Shown one piece after another: positions 61,565 to 64,000 of a stretch of DNA of 64,000 nt (position 1 is the stretch's first letter; each line of letters opens with the position of its first letter). Where the stretch lies: contig NZ_JAACJS010000011.1 in assembly GCF_009939005.1 (NCBI RefSeq), forward strand, positions 586,096 through 650,095, read 5' to 3'. Made by a program: the position numbers and the translations under genes. This stretch comes from Sediminibacterium roseum. GTDB lineage: Bacteria > Bacteroidota > Bacteroidia > Chitinophagales > Chitinophagaceae. The notes under the pieces were generated by a model that was given only the letters and a program-made list of their open reading frames with translations, searched no databases and was not told where the DNA came from.

Positions 61565-62569
61565 ATGAAAAAATACTTTATTTTTTTGCTGATCCCCGTG
61601 ATGGCGGGTTGCCAGGAAAAATCCGCCAAAAAAAAATATCCTGTTACCGGGTCTGTTGAAAGGATCGATCCGGCATTGGACCAGATCATCATGCCCGGTG
61701 CCAAGCCAGAGATCATCGCGGAGGGTTTCGACTGGACAGAAGGGCCGTTGTGGATCGAGAAATACAAAATGTTGCTCTTTTCCGATGTTCCAAAAAATAC
61801 GATCTATAAATGGACAGAGGCCAAAGGCAAAGAAGTTTACCTCACTCCTTCCGGTTACACCGATACGGCCAAACGTGGTGGCGAAACAGGATCGAATGGA
61901 TTGACGCTCGATAACAATGGGCACCTCATCCTCACGCAGTGCGGCAACAGGCAGATCGCAAGAATGGATGCAGCGATCGACCGGCCGGCTCCAAAATTTA
62001 TTTCGATCGCCAACAACTACAAAGGAAAAAAATTCAACAGTCCCAATGATGTGATCGTTAACAGCAAAGGCGAATATTTTTTTACCGATCCTCCTTATGG
62101 ACTGGAAAAATACATGAGCGACCCAAAAAAAGAACTACCCTACCAGGGTGTTTTTAAAGTAAAAACAAATGGTGAGGTTGTATTGCTTACGGATACCATC
62201 ACCCGCCCCAATGGCATCCTGCTGTTGCCCGGTGAAAAAACATTACTCATCGCGAATTCCGATGGGCAAAAAGCAAACTGGTATGCCTATGATCTTGTTG
62301 GCGACCGCCTTACCAATCCAAGAATCTACTACACTGCAATGGGCAGCGATAGAAAATTAAAAGGCGGCCCGGATGGAATGAAAGTAGATTCAAAAGGAAA
62401 CTTGTTTGCAAGCGGGCCGGGAGGCATCTGGGTTTTCGACCCTTCGGGAAAACTGGTTGGCAAGATCAGCGTTCCCGAGGCCGCATCCAATTGCGCTTTG
62501 TCTGGCGATGAGAAAACATTGTACATCACCAACGACATGTATGTTCTTCGTTTAACCATGAGAAAATAA
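61565..62569 (+). CDS. SMP-30/gluconolactonase-family lipoprotein
   Basis: The 334-residue lipoprotein (lipobox VMAGC, Cys16) is a six-bladed propeller of the SMP-30/gluconolactonase family. Metal-site motifs TEGPLW, GSNGLTLD, NSPNDVIV and RPNGILL are visible. These enzymes open sugar lactones such as glucono- or xylono-lactone. The lipid anchor puts it in the periplasm or on the surface, which is where a lactone from an oxidised sugar would appear. It precedes the FAH gene by 15 bases and is likely co-transcribed with it. Confidence 0.9.
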   Translation: MKKYFIFLLIPVMAGCQEKSAKKKYPVTGSVERIDPALDQIIMPGAKPEIIAEGFDWTEGPLWIEKYKMLLFSDVPKNTIYKWTEAKGKEVYLTPSGYTDTAKRGGETGSNGLTLDNNGHLILTQCGNRQIARMDAAIDRPAPKFISIANNYKGKKFNSPNDVIVNSKGEYFFTDPPYGLEKYMSDPKKELPYQGVFKVKTNGEVVLLTDTITRPNGILLLPGEKTLLIANSDGQKANWYAYDLVGDRLTNPRIYYTAMGSDRKLKGGPDGMKVDSKGNLFASGPGGIWVFDPSGKLVGKISVPEAASNCALSGDEKTLYITNDMYVLRLTMRK

Positions 62570-62584
62570 AACTGTAACCATACC

Positions 62585-63415
62585 ATGAAACTGTATAAAA
62601 CCACGCAGGGCATCGTTATCGACAAAGACGGGACCTGTTACCTGCTTAAAGAAAACAATTGGGATGCATTCATCAACGACGATTCGTTGCACCAGAAAAT
62701 GCAAAGGCTCACCACTACATTAACGCCAACGGGCAAACCCGTGCCCGTTGATGAGATCCTCGCACCGATCGGCAACCAGGAATTATGGGCATGTGGCGTG
62801 ACTTACCTGCGAAGCAAAGTAGGGAGACAGGAAGAATCAAAAGCATCGGGCGGCAGCGATTTTTATGCAAAGGTGTATGAAGCGGATCGCCCGGAAGTAT
62901 TTTTCAAATCAACACCGCACCGCGTAGTGGGCAATGGCGGCAAGGTGAACATCCGCAAGGATTCTACATGGGACGTGCCGGAACCGGAACTGACATTGGT
63001 GGCAAGTTCATCCGGAAAAATTGTGGGTTATACCATCGGTAACGACATGAGCAGCCGGAGCATCGAAGGAGAAAATCCATTGTACCTGCCGCAGGCAAAA
63101 ACATACGATGCATGTGCAGCGGTTGGCCCTTGTATTTATGTAACGGAAACGCCCATCGCAGGCGATACGAAGATCCATCTCAGCATTGCAAGAAACAATG
63201 CGGTTGTTTTTGAAGGAACAGTTGCGCTCGACCAGATGAAACGAAAACCCGAAGAACTGGTATCTTTTGTGTTCCGTGAATGTTCTTTCCCCAACGGTTG
63301 TTTGATCATGACAGGAACAGGCATTGTTCCGGGCAGCGATTTTACACTGGTATCGGGTGATGAGATCAGTATCACGATCGATCATATCGGGACATTGGTG
63401 AATACCGTCCGCTAG
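62585..63415 (+). CDS. Fumarylacetoacetate hydrolase-family protein
   Basis: The 276-residue cytoplasmic protein has the FAH fold. The metal-binding set is likely Glu133, Glu135 (VPEPELTLV) and Asp154 (GNDMSSRSIEGENPLY). The C-terminal TGTGIVPGSDFTLVSGDEISI is a family signature. FAH-family members include 2-keto-3-deoxy-pentonate and 2-keto-3-deoxy-gluconate dehydratases. Next to a lactonase and a gluconate-type transporter, a dehydratase of 2-keto-3-deoxy sugar acids is a better guess than aromatic catabolism. Confidence 0.88.
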   Translation: MKLYKTTQGIVIDKDGTCYLLKENNWDAFINDDSLHQKMQRLTTTLTPTGKPVPVDEILAPIGNQELWACGVTYLRSKVGRQEESKASGGSDFYAKVYEADRPEVFFKSTPHRVVGNGGKVNIRKDSTWDVPEPELTLVASSSGKIVGYTIGNDMSSRSIEGENPLYLPQAKTYDACAAVGPCIYVTETPIAGDTKIHLSIARNNAVVFEGTVALDQMKRKPEELVSFVFRECSFPNGCLIMTGTGIVPGSDFTLVSGDEISITIDHIGTLVNTVR

Positions 63416-63450
63416 GATTCAACTTCTGAAAAATTTAAACCGGCTTACAA

Positions 63451-64000
63451 ATGACATTTCTCATCATACTCTTCGCAATTGCGTTACAGGTTTTTTTGAC
63501 AGTGAAAAAGTTGAGCCCTTTCCTGTCGCTGTTGATCGTTGCGATCGTATGCGGCCTGTTATTGGGGATGCAACCTGAGGCCCTGCTCGCATCCATCGAA
63601 AAGGGCGTGGGCAGCACACTCGGCGGCCTGGCACTGATACTTTGTCTCGGCGCCATCCTCGGAAAAATATTGGAAGTAAGCGGGGCGGCAGAGCAGATCT
63701 CATCAACACTGATCAATTCGTTCGGTGAAAAAAACATCCAGTGGGCGGTATTGCTAACGGGTTTTTTGATCGGCATCCCTTTGTACTACAATGCAGGTTT
63801 TGTGATACTGGTGCCGCTCGTTTTCTCTATTGCAAAACGAACCGGTTTACCGCTGTTATACATTGCTATCCCAATGGCAGCCTCGCTTTCAACAACGCAT
63901 TGTTTCCTGCCGCCGCATCCCGGCCCTGTTGTACTTGTAAATGCATTTCATGCAGACATGGGAAAAACACTGGTGTATGGCATCATCATTGCCATTCCAT
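63451..64000 (+). CDS. GntP-family gluconate/sugar-acid permease (partial)
   Basis: The frame runs off the right edge after 183 codons. It begins MTFLIILFAIALQVFLTVKK and shows several long hydrophobic segments, GLLLGMQPEALLASIEKGVGSTLGG, and the signature HCFLPPHPGPVVLVNAF of the GntP gluconate:proton symporters. It most likely takes up an aldonate. The start ATG is 35 bases after the FAH stop. Confidence 0.88.
   Translation, partial: MTFLIILFAIALQVFLTVKKLSPFLSLLIVAIVCGLLLGMQPEALLASIEKGVGSTLGGLALILCLGAILGKILEVSGAAEQISSTLINSFGEKNIQWAVLLTGFLIGIPLYYNAGFVILVPLVFSIAKRTGLPLLYIAIPMAASLSTTHCFLPPHPGPVVLVNAFHADMGKTLVYGIIIAIP

Noticed and set aside
61565-62569. Possibility that the lactonase and FAH genes belong to aromatic degradation
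   Set aside because: No other aromatic pathway gene is near, while all neighbours are sugar genes and the next gene is a gluconate-type permease.
1-64000. CRISPR arrays, insertion sequences, prophage, tRNA and rRNA genes
   Set aside because: Looked for on both strands in the gaps; no repeat-spacer pattern, transposase, phage gene or tRNA-like cloverleaf was recognised by eye.

Overview
The window looks like a chromosomal segment of a Bacteroidota bacterium, most like the family Chitinophagaceae. The reasons are SusC/SusD outer-membrane uptake genes, a type IX secretion sorting domain, DUF4835 and DUF4296 proteins, an operon order of bamD, rpoZ, coaBC and DUF4835, an S1 protein of Bacteroidota type, and promoters with the Bacteroidota -7 element TAnnTTTG. 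No rRNA, tRNA, insertion sequence, prophage or CRISPR array was recognised. The genus was not determined.

Left part (1-29.9 kb), mostly housekeeping: recG, trpS, a deoxynucleoside kinase, an AT-rich patch with a small unknown gene, pckA, an outer-membrane barrel protein, a LOG-family protein, a sodium/solute symporter, an O-methyltransferase, a glucosaminidase-LysM protein, hpt, a VWA protein, grpE-dnaJ, an RlmI-type methyltransferase, a very small type IX CTD protein, a peroxiredoxin, scoAB, the bamD-rpoZ-coaBC-DUF4835-DUF4296 group, rpsA, a methyltransferase, a VanZ-like protein, a DUF1080 protein and uxuA.

Right part (30-64 kb), a pentose and xylan utilisation region. On the minus strand, an ara operon runs HAD phosphatase, araB, araD, a lipoprotein aldose epimerase, a GH127 arabinofuranosidase, araA and a sodium/sugar symporter. 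Next to it is a xylB-xylA operon, then a susC-susD pair. Facing susC, on the plus strand, are two tandem LacI-family regulators followed by GH115 glucuronidase, GH43, GH51 arabinofuranosidase, a PD40 propeller protein, GH3 with a PA14 insert, an esterase, a lipoprotein lactonase, an FAH-family hydrolase and a GntP transporter cut by the window edge. The set fits breakdown of glucuronoarabinoxylan side chains and oligomers. SusCD would import oligosaccharides, the hydrolases release xylose, arabinose and (methyl)glucuronate, and the ara, xyl and uxuA genes catabolise them. The lactonase, FAH and GntP genes point to an additional route through sugar acids.

The least expected signals are non-coding. 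Four matches to a LacI-type operator (TGCAAYCGRTTGCA-like) lie around susC and both lacI genes. A 47-bp dyad covers the ara promoter. A degenerate tandem repeat with a 7-bp period and an AGC/GGC phase mark occurs in at least four intergenic regions.
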